This document shows positions 32,424-40,885 of a DNA stretch of 64,000 nucleotides, one piece after another. The stretch is from NCBI GenBank assembly GCA_934717745.1, contig CAKUZB010000003.1, positions 62,001-126,000 of the forward strand. The letters run 5' to 3'. The position numbers were made by a program, and so were the translations under genes. A model generated the notes under the pieces. That model did not search any database. It was not told where the DNA came from and was given only the letters and a program-made list of their open reading frames with translations. Source of the DNA: an uncultured Candidatus Melainabacteria bacterium (lineage in GTDB: Bacteria; Cyanobacteriota; Vampirovibrionia; Gastranaerophilales; Gastranaerophilaceae). Positions within the stretch are counted from its first letter, which is position 1, and every line of letters starts with the position of its first letter.

Positions 32424-33689
32424 TTAAATGTTTGGTAAATCACCTTTCACAGAGGCTATCACATCACAGCCCAAATTAAATGCTTTGTGTAAAGCCTTTA
32501 GAGCGTCATGAGCAACATCTGCATCAACAAGACAACTAATTTTAACTTCGCTTGTTGAAATCATCTTAATATTAATGCTTAAACTTGCTAAAGTATCAAA
32601 CATAGTTGCAGCAACCCCTGGTCTATCAACCATACCCGCACCTACAATAGATACTTTTGCAACATTTTCATCTACGTGAATTTTGTCTGCTTGAATATCG
32701 TCATTTAAACTTGTCAAAATTTCCATTGTCCTTGGTAAATCAGATTTATTAATAGTAAATGCGATGTCATTTGTATTATTGTGCAATCTTGCATAAGATT
32801 GAATAATTGTATCAACAGAAATATGTTCATCAGACAAAGTGTTAAATATGCAGGCAGCAACCCCCGGTCTATCAGGTACGTCGCAAACTACAATTCTAAT
32901 TTTTGACATATCTACCGCAACACCAGTAACCGGTTTACATATTTCCATATCATTTACTCCCTTAATTAAAGTTCCCATATTTTCAAGATTAAAACTGCTT
33001 CTTACTCTAATTTGTACGTTGAATTGTTTTGCAGTTTCAACTGAACGAGGGTGCAATACGTTCGCACCTACGCTTGCAAGTTCCAACATTTCATCGTATG
33101 TTACAACTTCTAATTTAGAAGCATTTGGAACAATACGAGGGTCAGTAGTATAAACACCTTCTACATCAGTGTAAATATCACATCTCACAGCATTTAGTGC
33201 AGCGGCAATCGCAACAGCAGAGGTGTCAGAGCCACCACGACCAAGAGTTGTAATCTCTCCATCTGGAGTTACACCTTGAAATCCTGCAACTACGATAATT
33301 TTGCCTTCATCTAAATATTTATGTAACTTATCTGTTTTAATATCAACAATTCTTGCTTTGTTATGCACATTTTCTGTAATAATTCCAATTTGCATTGCAT
33401 TCATACTAACTGCATCATATCCTTGAGCCTGAATTGCCATTGATAATAACGCAATAGAAACACCTTCCCCTGTTGATAACAACATATCAATTTCTCTGGA
33501 AGATGGAATTTCGCAAATATCTTTTGCCATTTTCATTAAGTAATCTGTCGTATGTCCCATTGCTGAAACAACTACAACAACGTCATTTCCGAGTTCCTTT
33601 TCCCTAATTACTGATTTTGCAACATTTATAATTTTATTTGTATCGGCAACTGATGTACCGCCGAATTTTTGTACTACTATATTTCTCAT
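32424..33689 (-). CDS. lysC: Aspartate kinase
   Basis: Phosphorylates aspartate at the head of lysine, threonine and methionine synthesis. The family N terminus MRNIVVQKFGGTSVADTNKI lies at 33689; the frame extends 17 codons upstream without support. Kinase motifs VVVSAMGHTTD, LLSTGEGVSIALL, GFQGVTPDGEITTLGRGGSD and YTDVEGVYTTDPR are followed by two ACT domains (from about residue 262) including SIVGAGMVDRPGVA for feedback control. 421 residues, a normal length. Nine nt before the VKOR gene. Confidence 0.95.
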   Translation of the reverse strand: MRNIVVQKFGGTSVADTNKIINVAKSVIREKELGNDVVVVVSAMGHTTDYLMKMAKDICEIPSSREIDMLLSTGEGVSIALLSMAIQAQGYDAVSMNAMQIGIITENVHNKARIVDIKTDKLHKYLDEGKIIVVAGFQGVTPDGEITTLGRGGSDTSAVAIAAALNAVRCDIYTDVEGVYTTDPRIVPNASKLEVVTYDEMLELASVGANVLHPRSVETAKQFNVQIRVRSSFNLENMGTLIKGVNDMEICKPVTGVAVDMSKIRIVVCDVPDRPGVAACIFNTLSDEHISVDTIIQSYARLHNNTNDIAFTINKSDLPRTMEILTSLNDDIQADKIHVDENVAKVSIVGAGMVDRPGVAATMFDTLASLSINIKMISTSEVKISCLVDADVAHDALKALHKAFNLGCDVIASVKGDLPNI

Positions 33690-33757
33690 AATCTTACCGT
33701 TATATACGTTTATTATATATTTAAAGGTTTTCTTTGGCAAGTGTATATAAATTAATA

Positions 33758-34231
33758 TTATATAACTATTGCATCAACGACCTCTCTAAAAGCACCGTCG
33801 CCACCAGTGGCTTCTGTTATTTGAATATTTTCAATCGCTTTAATTTTTTTGTTTGCGTTTTGAACCGTAATTTTTGTTTTTACAAATTCTAAACATTCTT
33901 TATCATTAACATCGTCGCCAATGTACAAAACCTCATCAGGAGTAAGATTATGACGTTCCAAAATTTGTTTTAACACGTCGATTTTAACACGTATTTTCAT
34001 ATAAACATCTTCCAGTTTAAAGTTTTCCGCAATCATCTTAATCGCAGAATTTTCTTCTCCCGATATTATCGCAACTTTATAACCGTTTTTAACAAGAATA
34101 GAAACTCCCATAACATCTTTAAAACTTATTTTTCTAGAGATTTTTCTATCCTCATCAATATAGACAGAACCATCTGTAAATATTCCATCAAAATCCGTAA
34201 CAACCATTTTAATATTATTTGGAATTTGCAT
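33758..34231 (-). CDS. KdsC-like HAD phosphatase, possibly nonulosonate-9-phosphatase
   Basis: A 157-residue C0-type HAD phosphatase. Motif I is VVTDFDGIFTDGSVYID with both Asp residues, then KISFKDVMGVSILVKNGY, motif II VAIISGEEN and motif III/IV LYIGDDVNDKECL. The family includes KdsC (Kdo-8-phosphate) and sialic/KDN-9-phosphate phosphatases. It lies one base from a NeuB-like synthase, while no KdsA or KdsB is seen. This arrangement resembles the Bacteroides KDN-9-P synthase/phosphatase pair, so a nonulosonate-9-phosphate substrate is the better guess. The neighbouring lysC is not related. Confidence 0.8.
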   Translation of the reverse strand: MQIPNNIKMVVTDFDGIFTDGSVYIDEDRKISRKISFKDVMGVSILVKNGYKVAIISGEENSAIKMIAENFKLEDVYMKIRVKIDVLKQILERHNLTPDEVLYIGDDVNDKECLEFVKTKITVQNANKKIKAIENIQITEATGGDGAFREVVDAIVI

Positions 34232-34232
34232 A

Positions 34233-35099
34233 TTAAACCCTTCTTAATTTTTGAATAATTGGTTTTTCACTATCATAAACAACTTTTTGACCGTCGCCAA
34301 GGATTGATTTTATTTGATGAACATCTCTAACAATTCGATTAATTCCATCAAATTCTAAACTTGCCGCTTGGTCTGATCCCCAAAGAGTTCTGTCTGTCGT
34401 AATATGACGTTCTATTGCATTTGCACCCAGCATTACAGACATAATTGTCGGCAAAATACCTCTTTCGTGCCCTGAAAAACCAATTGGAAAAGAATATTTA
34501 TCTCTTAGAGTAGTTATTACTTTCAAATTAATTTCTGACATATCTGTTGGATATGTTGAAGTACAGTGATATAAAATCAAATTATCTTCGCCCAAAACTT
34601 CAACTGCATGCTGAATTTGTTCCATAGTACTCATGCCGGTTGCCAAAAAGATTGGTTTACCTGTATTTCTTGTATATTTTAGCAAATTATCATCAGTCAA
34701 AGATGCTGATGCAATTTTATAGCAAGGCGGGTTAAATTGTTCAATAAAATCTACAGATTGTTCGTCCCAACAAGAGGCATACCAAATTATCCCTTTTTCT
34801 TTACAATATTCGTCAATTTCTTTATATTGGTCTAAACCAAACTCTAATCCTCTTTTAAGGTCGCCATTTGTATTCCCAAATACACTTTGACGTTCTTTTG
34901 CTAATTCCTCTTTAGAATAAACAACATCTATTGTACGCTTTTGAAATTTTACGGCATCACAACCTGAATTAACAGCCATGTCAATAAGTTTTTTTGCCTG
35001 TTCAATACTACCGTTATGATTTATCCCTACCTCAGCAGTAACAAAACAAGGAAATTCATCACCGATTGTTTTGTTTGCTATTTTAACACTTTTTCTCAT
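34233..35099 (-). CDS. NeuB-like nonulosonic acid synthase, lacking SAF domain
   Basis: Condenses phosphoenolpyruvate with a hexose (ManNAc, or a 6-phosphate sugar) to a nine-carbon acid. The TIM-barrel domain is complete: FVTAEVGINHNGSIEQAKKL, GCDAVKFQKRTIDVVYSKEE, YKIASASLTDDNLL, ATGMSTMEQI, LYHCTSTYPT and GFSGHERGI, ending with ERHITTDRTLWGSDQAASLE. At 288 residues it stops after the barrel and lacks the C-terminal SAF/antifreeze-like domain (about 60 residues) of typical NeuB, which helps close the partner active site. Adjacent HAD phosphatase suggests a phosphorylated product. A CMP-transferase (NeuA) is not in the window. Confidence 0.88.
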   Translation of the reverse strand: MRKSVKIANKTIGDEFPCFVTAEVGINHNGSIEQAKKLIDMAVNSGCDAVKFQKRTIDVVYSKEELAKERQSVFGNTNGDLKRGLEFGLDQYKEIDEYCKEKGIIWYASCWDEQSVDFIEQFNPPCYKIASASLTDDNLLKYTRNTGKPIFLATGMSTMEQIQHAVEVLGEDNLILYHCTSTYPTDMSEINLKVITTLRDKYSFPIGFSGHERGILPTIMSVMLGANAIERHITTDRTLWGSDQAASLEFDGINRIVRDVHQIKSILGDGQKVVYDSEKPIIQKLRRV

Positions 35100-35114
35100 T
35101 TTAACCTATTTTAA

Positions 35115-35696
35115 TTAATCTAAATATTTTTTATAAAGTCCAAACTCTTCCGAATTATAGTTGGAGTTGTCGTTTTCATCTGACTCTTCCGGAATTTCGT
35201 TATCTATTTTAATTTCATCTTGAATTTCTTGTCCTTGAGGATATATTTTATCAAGAGGTAAAGATTTTGATAATTCTTTTGATAACATATCTTGAGATAT
35301 AACGACTTTTTCTGTATTTTTTTCATCTAAATCTTTAATCAAATTAATAGAATCATTTGTAACTCCAATTAACATTTTTTTACCTGCAAGTTCTATTACA
35401 TGTAAAGTTTTATTATTACCTATTTGTGTAGTTGAACGAATAATGATTTTTGAATCATCTATATCTTTATACTGTTTTTTTAAAGTTTTATAACCTAATA
35501 CATTTAATTTTGCATAAATAATACCTGTTATATATATTAGCAAGACAACAACTGCCAATGCAATTACGACAGAAAAATAACTTCCGTCAGTTGAACGTTT
35601 TAGAGCATACTTGATATTTGAAGTAATAGACTCGCTTGCTAATACCGGTTGAACCGCACAAAACATTAAAGTTAATAAATAATAAATTTTCTTCAT
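35115..35696 (-). CDS. FliO-like flagellar export membrane protein (orphan)
   Basis: A 193-residue protein with a signal-like N terminus (MKKIYYLLTLMFCAVQPVLA), a short outer segment, a membrane helix (SVVIALAVVVLLIYITGI, about 43-60) and a cytoplasmic domain TQIGNNKTLHVIELAGKKML, then GVTNDSINLIKDL. This pattern is that of FliO, the small assembly factor of the flagellar export gate. The acidic tail is low complexity. ATG 35696 is chosen over an upstream TTG because AAAGG lies 7 nt before it. No other flagellar gene is near, so either flagellar genes are scattered or this is a derived relative. Confidence 0.6.
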   Translation of the reverse strand: MKKIYYLLTLMFCAVQPVLASESITSNIKYALKRSTDGSYFSVVIALAVVVLLIYITGIIYAKLNVLGYKTLKKQYKDIDDSKIIIRSTTQIGNNKTLHVIELAGKKMLIGVTNDSINLIKDLDEKNTEKVVISQDMLSKELSKSLPLDKIYPQGQEIQDEIKIDNEIPEESDENDNSNYNSEEFGLYKKYLD

Positions 35697-35779
35697 TTGT
35701 AGACCTTTCAATAAATTAATTGAATTTGAACAAGAACTATAGTAACATAAAATTACTAAAAAGATAAGGGATACAAAAA

Positions 35780-37069
35780 ATGCTTTTTTATGCGGTAAAT
35801 TTATTCATTATATTCATATTTTTCTTATTATTGCTTATTTCAAAGGAATACACAAAGCGTTGGACAAAAATCAACGATTACCTTGGAGTTGTAAACAAGA
35901 CCTTAGATTCAATGAGATATGGTGATTTAGGTAATAAAATTAAGACTATCAATCCGGAATCTTATGAAACTTTAACAGAAAGCATCAATGGTCTAATCGA
36001 CTCATTAAAAGAAAAAGAGGAAGAAGTTACAAAACAACAAACTGAACTTATTCATCAAAATAAATTTTTAGAAGCGATTTTAAATTCCTTGTCTGACGGT
36101 CTTGTTATTATTGATAACAGACATAGAATTTTGAGAGCAACACCTAAGGTTTCACAATGGTTTGGAGTAAAAGGTAAAGCAATCATAAAAAAAAGTTTAC
36201 TTAACTATATTGAAATTTTAGACAACACTCCGGTAGAAAAATTAGATAATACTGAAATTTATATTAAAGAATACTCCGAAGACAAATTTGAAGCCAGTTC
36301 AATGAAACTTCAACTTGACGAAGACAAAAAAATCAAAAAATACATCGTTATCTTGAAAAACGTAACAAACCAAAAAGAAATGGAAAACTTAAAAGAAGAC
36401 TTCGTAGCAACATTAACTCACGATTTAAAAGTTCCTATCATTGCAGAATCAAATATTCTTGAATTTCTAATAGAAGAAAAGTTTGGTCCGATTAGCGACA
36501 AGCAAAAAGAAGCGATTAACAATATGCAGGCTTCAAATCAAGAATTAATTGAACTTGTACAAATTCTACTTGAAACATACAAAATGAAGGATACCGGTGC
36601 GGTACTTTATTTTGAAGAATTTGAAATTAATCCGTTTATCAACGAGATAATAAAAGAAATGAGCCCTATTGCAGAAAAAAATAATCTAAAAATCAGATTT
36701 AAAGAATACGAAAATATCACAATTAATGCTGATAAATTACAATTAAAAAGAGTTATAAAAAACTTGATTCAAAATGCAATTTTACACAGTGAATCCGAAA
36801 AAAATGTTGATATTTCAGTAATAAAAACAGCGACAGACGTCGATATTTCTATTATTGACTACGGAAAAGGTCTTTCAAAAGAAGACCTTGAGATGATTTT
36901 CAAAAAATACTATTCTACAGCAAAGAAATTTAGAAAAATAGGTACCGGTTTAGGGCTATACCTTGCTCAACAAATCGTAAAATCTCATGGCGGTGAAATC
37001 ACCGTAAACAGCAATAACGAAAAAGGTACAGAATTCTGCATAAGATTACCTTACGAAAAAGAGAATTAA
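35780..37069 (+). CDS. Membrane-bound sensor histidine kinase
   Basis: A 429-residue kinase with one N-terminal membrane helix (FIIFIFFLLLLISK), a HAMP-like helical linker, a coiled coil (KEKEEEVTKQQTELIHQ), a PAS domain (ILNSLSDGLVIIDNRHRIL to about residue 190), a HisKA domain with the phospho-acceptor in TLTHDLKVPI, and a HATPase domain with N box LIQNAILHSES, G1 DYGKGLSK and G2 GTGLGLYLAQQIV. No response regulator gene is beside it, so it is an orphan. AAGGG lies 10 nt before the ATG. With almost no extracytoplasmic part, it probably senses a cytoplasmic or membrane signal through PAS. Confidence 0.9.
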   Translation: MLFYAVNLFIIFIFFLLLLISKEYTKRWTKINDYLGVVNKTLDSMRYGDLGNKIKTINPESYETLTESINGLIDSLKEKEEEVTKQQTELIHQNKFLEAILNSLSDGLVIIDNRHRILRATPKVSQWFGVKGKAIIKKSLLNYIEILDNTPVEKLDNTEIYIKEYSEDKFEASSMKLQLDEDKKIKKYIVILKNVTNQKEMENLKEDFVATLTHDLKVPIIAESNILEFLIEEKFGPISDKQKEAINNMQASNQELIELVQILLETYKMKDTGAVLYFEEFEINPFINEIIKEMSPIAEKNNLKIRFKEYENITINADKLQLKRVIKNLIQNAILHSESEKNVDISVIKTATDVDISIIDYGKGLSKEDLEMIFKKYYSTAKKFRKIGTGLGLYLAQQIVKSHGGEITVNSNNEKGTEFCIRLPYEKEN

Positions 37070-37088
37070 GCATACAGAAATTTTGTAG

Positions 37089-37094
37089 TATAAT
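37089..37094 (+). promoter_or_regulatory. -10 box of the DUF374 operon, near-leaderless
   Basis: TATAAT at 37089-37094, 9 nt before the ATG at 37104. The expected transcript start leaves a leader of only 2-3 nt and no Shine-Dalgarno. Confidence 0.45.
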
Positions 37095-37103
37095 TATATT
37101 GTC

Positions 37104-37790
37104 ATGTTAAATATAAACGAAGAAAAAAAGATAACAATTCTTTCAAATATGGTATACTCACTTTTTCGAATTCTTGAAAAAATGATACAACTAAAAAATG
37201 TAAACTATCCGAAGCAAGAAAACAAAGTTATTTTTGCAATGTGGCATTCAGACCAATGCAGTTTACATGGAATACCTTTTGAAAAAAGAAAGAACGTTAA
37301 CATATTAATTAGCAAATCCGCAGATGGTGAAATTATCGCAAGAGTTGTTCAAAAATGGGGATTTAACACAGTTCGAGGTTCAAAAGACAAAGGAACTCGC
37401 AAAAAAGGTGGCGTTAGAGCAACAATGGAGATGATTGAATGCGTAAATGAAGGTCAAAATGTTGCAATAATGGTTGATGGACCAACAGGCCCATACCACG
37501 AGGTTAAAAATGGTGTTATAAAAGTCGCAAAACATACCGGCGGTGCAATAATTCCAATGATTTGGTATTCTCCAAACAAAAGCCTTTTAAGACTTCCTAC
37601 GTGGGACAAATTCAGAATACCAATAGGTTTTACAAAAATTATAAATCTATACGGTTCTCCAATCTATGTTCCAGAAGATAGTACTCCTGAGCAAGATAAA
37701 GAAATTCGAGAACAATTAAAACAAGCACTATTTGACTTAGAAGCAAAAGCACCCGAAGCATTTAAAGAGGCTTACAAAAAAAGAAAATGA
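37104..37790 (+). CDS. DUF374 lysophospholipid acyltransferase-like protein
   Basis: A 228-residue protein of the LPLAT-related DUF374 family. Signature segments are VIFAMWHSDQCSLHGIP, with the H-x-x-x-x acyltransferase-type His, ILISKSADGEIIARVVQKWG, VRGSKDKGTRKKGG, VNEGQNVAIMVDGPTGPYHE and VAKHTGGAIIPMIWYS. The family is found next to lipid A or surface lipid genes and is thought to act on membrane lipids, but few members are tested. Stop overlaps the amidase start by 4 bp. Confidence 0.85.
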   Translation: MLNINEEKKITILSNMVYSLFRILEKMIQLKNVNYPKQENKVIFAMWHSDQCSLHGIPFEKRKNVNILISKSADGEIIARVVQKWGFNTVRGSKDKGTRKKGGVRATMEMIECVNEGQNVAIMVDGPTGPYHEVKNGVIKVAKHTGGAIIPMIWYSPNKSLLRLPTWDKFRIPIGFTKIINLYGSPIYVPEDSTPEQDKEIREQLKQALFDLEAKAPEAFKEAYKKRK

Positions 37791-38599
37791 CAAAAAATAT
37801 AAACGTGATGGCAATTCAAATGTCATCAAAACTTGGGGATAAAAAACAAAATATTACAAAAATTCAAAAATTAATAGAAAATAATGTTCAAAAAAACACT
37901 GATATTATTATACTGCCGGAAGTTTGGACAGTCGGCTGGGCTTGTGAATATTTTATTGAGTCCGCAGAAAATCTTGAAGATAGCGAAGTTATAAACTTTT
38001 TATCAGAAATGGCGAAGACCTACAATGTAAACATTATTGGCGGAAGTTTCATCACCAAAAAAGGTGAACAATTTTACAACACTTGCCCTGTTCTTAACAG
38101 AAACGGAGAATTAGTTGCCACTTACGACAAGTGCCACTTGTTTAATTACTATGGCGACATTGAGGGTGAAATAATAACAGCGGGTAAAAATCCTGTTATC
38201 GTAACTCTTGACGGTGTAAAAGTAGGGTTAACAATCTGCTATGACATAAGATTTCCTGAAATTTACCGTGCCTATGCAAAAAAAGGTGTCGATTTAATGG
38301 TAAATGTTGCGGCTTGGGGAAGCACAAAAGAAATTCCTTGGATTTCAATGACACATTCAAGAGCCGTAGAAAATCAATGTTACTTCGTTGCTCTAACCCA
38401 ATCCGGAGCAATAAACAACGGCTTATTCAACCTTGGTAAATCTACCATTATCAACTACAAAGGCGATAATTTAGCAGAAATTACCACTTTAGTTGGAGCA
38501 ATCAGTGCAACCTTAGACTTTGAAGAACAAAACTCATTCAGAGAAAAATGCACTGTACTAAAAGATATTCACGAAAATTATAACGTAAAGGAAAAATAA
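37787..38599 (+). CDS. Carbon-nitrogen hydrolase, omega-amidase type
   Basis: Nitrilase-superfamily enzyme of 270 residues. The catalytic triad is visible: Glu in IIILPEVWTVGWA, Lys in ATYDKCHLFNYYGDIEG and Cys in LTICYDIRFPEIYRAYA. These flanks fit the Nit2/YafV omega-amidases, which hydrolyse 2-oxoglutaramate or 2-oxosuccinamate and repair metabolic side products. Cytoplasmic, no signal. Overlaps the DUF374 gene by 4 bp and is followed 3 nt later by dacB, so one operon. Confidence 0.85.
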   Translation: MTKNINVMAIQMSSKLGDKKQNITKIQKLIENNVQKNTDIIILPEVWTVGWACEYFIESAENLEDSEVINFLSEMAKTYNVNIIGGSFITKKGEQFYNTCPVLNRNGELVATYDKCHLFNYYGDIEGEIITAGKNPVIVTLDGVKVGLTICYDIRFPEIYRAYAKKGVDLMVNVAAWGSTKEIPWISMTHSRAVENQCYFVALTQSGAINNGLFNLGKSTIINYKGDNLAEITTLVGAISATLDFEEQNSFREKCTVLKDIHENYNVKEK

Positions 38600-38602
38600 A
38601 AA

Positions 38603-39967
38603 ATGAAAAAAATATTATTATTAATTTTATCACTGTTTTTGTTTTCACAAACATCTTTTGCAATAAGTGATGTTGAAGAATTCAGAATGGTAATAAATAA
38701 AACAAAAGTTTCAAAAGGAGCAGTATCAATATCTTTAAGAGATGTTAAAACAGGCAAAATCGTTAATGAATATCACTCAGACGTACAAGTTTCACCTGCC
38801 TCAACCCAAAAAATCTTGAGTTATTTTTCTTCACTAAACACCTTGGGCGAAGATTATAACTTTTCAACAAAACTATACAAAACAAAATCTGGAGATTATT
38901 ATATAGTTTTGGGAGCAGACCCTTATTTGAGCGGAAAAGATTTAAAAGAATTAATATCAAACATTCACATAGGAAAAGACGAAACACTAAAACACCTTTA
39001 CATAGATGACACAATTTTAGACAATAACACATGGGGCGAAGGTTGGCAATGGGACGACAGTTTAAATATATTAATGCCAAAATTTGGGGCATATAATATT
39101 GACAAAAACTTATACACTGTAATTATCAAACCAACTGTTTTGCAAACCCCTGCAAACATTTTCACTAACGTATTTTACCCTACAACCTTTATAAACAAAA
39201 CACTTACAGTTCAATCCGGTAACAACATTGACATAACAAAAGACCCTGAAAACGATATTTCACCTGACGCACTAACTGTCAGCGGTGAAGTTAGTCAAAC
39301 GACAAAAATTCAAATTCCGGTACAATATTTGAGAAGATACTTTATTTTAAGACTTGAAGATGCACTTAACTCTAATAAAATTTCATATACAGGAAAATAT
39401 GAAAAAGTTAAAGTACCTGCAAATGCAGAATTAATTGGTGAAATAAAACACCCTATTTCAGAGGCATCAGTAGATATTTTAAAAAATAGCAATAATATGG
39501 TTGCTGAAACAGTATTTAAACTTGCAGGGGCAAAATATAGCAAAAATACAGGTTCTCAAGCAACAGCAATGGCTATGTTTAATAAATATTGCTACAATAA
39601 CAAAATCAATTGTTCAAATATAAGATTAACAGACGGTAGCGGAGTTTCTAAAAACAACCTTGTAACTGCCGATTTTATGACACAGTTCTTAGTAAAAATT
39701 GCACAAAACAACGAATATGACAAAATAAAAAGACAATTTCCAACCCCTAGCGAAGGCACTTTGAAAAACAGAATGTTATTAATGAAAAATATATTATTTG
39801 CAAAGACAGGAACATTGTCAAACATCAGCGGAATTACAGGATACATTGACACTAAAAAAGGCAATTCTTATGCGTTTGCAATTTTCGTAACTGACGGAAA
39901 ATCTAGCGAAAATCAAAAGAAAATACTTGAAGAATTACTAATCAGATACGTTTATAACAATAAATAA
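38603..39967 (+). CDS. dacB: D-alanyl-D-alanine carboxypeptidase/endopeptidase (PBP4 type)
   Basis: Periplasmic S13-family penicillin-binding protein that trims or cleaves peptidoglycan peptides. The 454-residue protein has a signal peptide (LLLILSLFLFSQTSFA, cleavage about residue 20). Catalytic motifs are SPASTQKILSYF (SxxK), NNMVAETVF with SNN, and FAKTGTLSNISG (KTG). The long insert between SxxK and SNN is typical of S13 enzymes. Third gene after DUF374 and the amidase; the convergent pheA stops 6 nt away. Confidence 0.93.
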   Translation: MKKILLLILSLFLFSQTSFAISDVEEFRMVINKTKVSKGAVSISLRDVKTGKIVNEYHSDVQVSPASTQKILSYFSSLNTLGEDYNFSTKLYKTKSGDYYIVLGADPYLSGKDLKELISNIHIGKDETLKHLYIDDTILDNNTWGEGWQWDDSLNILMPKFGAYNIDKNLYTVIIKPTVLQTPANIFTNVFYPTTFINKTLTVQSGNNIDITKDPENDISPDALTVSGEVSQTTKIQIPVQYLRRYFILRLEDALNSNKISYTGKYEKVKVPANAELIGEIKHPISEASVDILKNSNNMVAETVFKLAGAKYSKNTGSQATAMAMFNKYCYNNKINCSNIRLTDGSGVSKNNLVTADFMTQFLVKIAQNNEYDKIKRQFPTPSEGTLKNRMLLMKNILFAKTGTLSNISGITGYIDTKKGNSYAFAIFVTDGKSSENQKKILEELLIRYVYNNK

Positions 39968-39973
39968 GGTTAA

Positions 39974-40837
39974 TTAATTTTTAGGAGAAAATTTTTCATA
40001 AGAACCCAACAGACGAAAATATTTTGCTTTTTGCTGAATATCGTCTATGGCTTTTTTAATTGTTTCGTCTTTAACGTGTCCATCAAAGTCAACAAAGAAA
40101 GTATATTCTCCAAATTTAGTCTTTGAAGGTCTTGAATCAATGTATGAAAGATTTATGTTGTAATCCGAGAAAATTTGTAAAATTTCTAACAACGCACCAG
40201 ATTTATTTTCAGTAGAAAATGCAATACTTGTTTTGTCATTACCTGTAACCGGAGTTTCATAATCTCCAATTAACGCAAATCTTGTTTGATTTGTAGGGTC
40301 GTCGTTAATATTTTCACAAATAATATTCAAATTGTATAATTGAGCAGTTTTTTTACTACCAATTGCAGAATAAGTAAGATTATAACCGTCTAATGAGCGA
40401 GCCGCTTCGGCTGTACTTGAAGCCTTAATAATAGACAAATTCATTGGTAATTGAGTTGAAATAAATTCATGACATTGAGCAATCGCCTGTGGGTGTGAAA
40501 CAACACCTGTAATACTATATAATTCAGTTACTTTTGATAACAAACAATGATTAATTGGAATTATGATTTCAGAAAGAATTCTAATATTTGGATTTTTTGT
40601 TTTAATTAAAGTATCACTGGATTCTCTAACTGTTCCTTCAATCGAATTTTCAAGAGGAATAACCCCGATTGTACACTCGTTGTTATCAACAAAATCAACA
40701 ACTCTGCTAATCATATTAAAAGGTTCTTCAGCAGGATAAATATCATATTTATCTAAAAATTCGTCCTTTGCCATTTCACAATAAGAACCACCCGGACCTA
40801 AATATCCAATTTTTAAAACATTAGATAAAAAATTCAT
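39974..40837 (-). CDS. pheA: Prephenate dehydratase
   Basis: Makes phenylpyruvate from prephenate in phenylalanine synthesis. The 287 residues form a stand-alone dehydratase with ACT domain: IGYLGPGGSYCEMA, VIPLENSIEGTVRESSD, GVVSHPQAIAQCHEF, the catalytic DPTNQTRFALIG, and ACT segment LSYIDSRPSKTKFGEYTFF for phenylalanine feedback. AAGGAG lies 8 nt before ATG 40837. No fused chorismate mutase. Confidence 0.94.
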   Translation of the reverse strand: MNFLSNVLKIGYLGPGGSYCEMAKDEFLDKYDIYPAEEPFNMISRVVDFVDNNECTIGVIPLENSIEGTVRESSDTLIKTKNPNIRILSEIIIPINHCLLSKVTELYSITGVVSHPQAIAQCHEFISTQLPMNLSIIKASSTAEAARSLDGYNLTYSAIGSKKTAQLYNLNIICENINDDPTNQTRFALIGDYETPVTGNDKTSIAFSTENKSGALLEILQIFSDYNINLSYIDSRPSKTKFGEYTFFVDFDGHVKDETIKKAIDDIQQKAKYFRLLGSYEKFSPKN

Positions 40838-40885
40838 TGCTAAATCTCCTTGTTTTATTTATAATTTTACTAAAAGGGATAAAAA

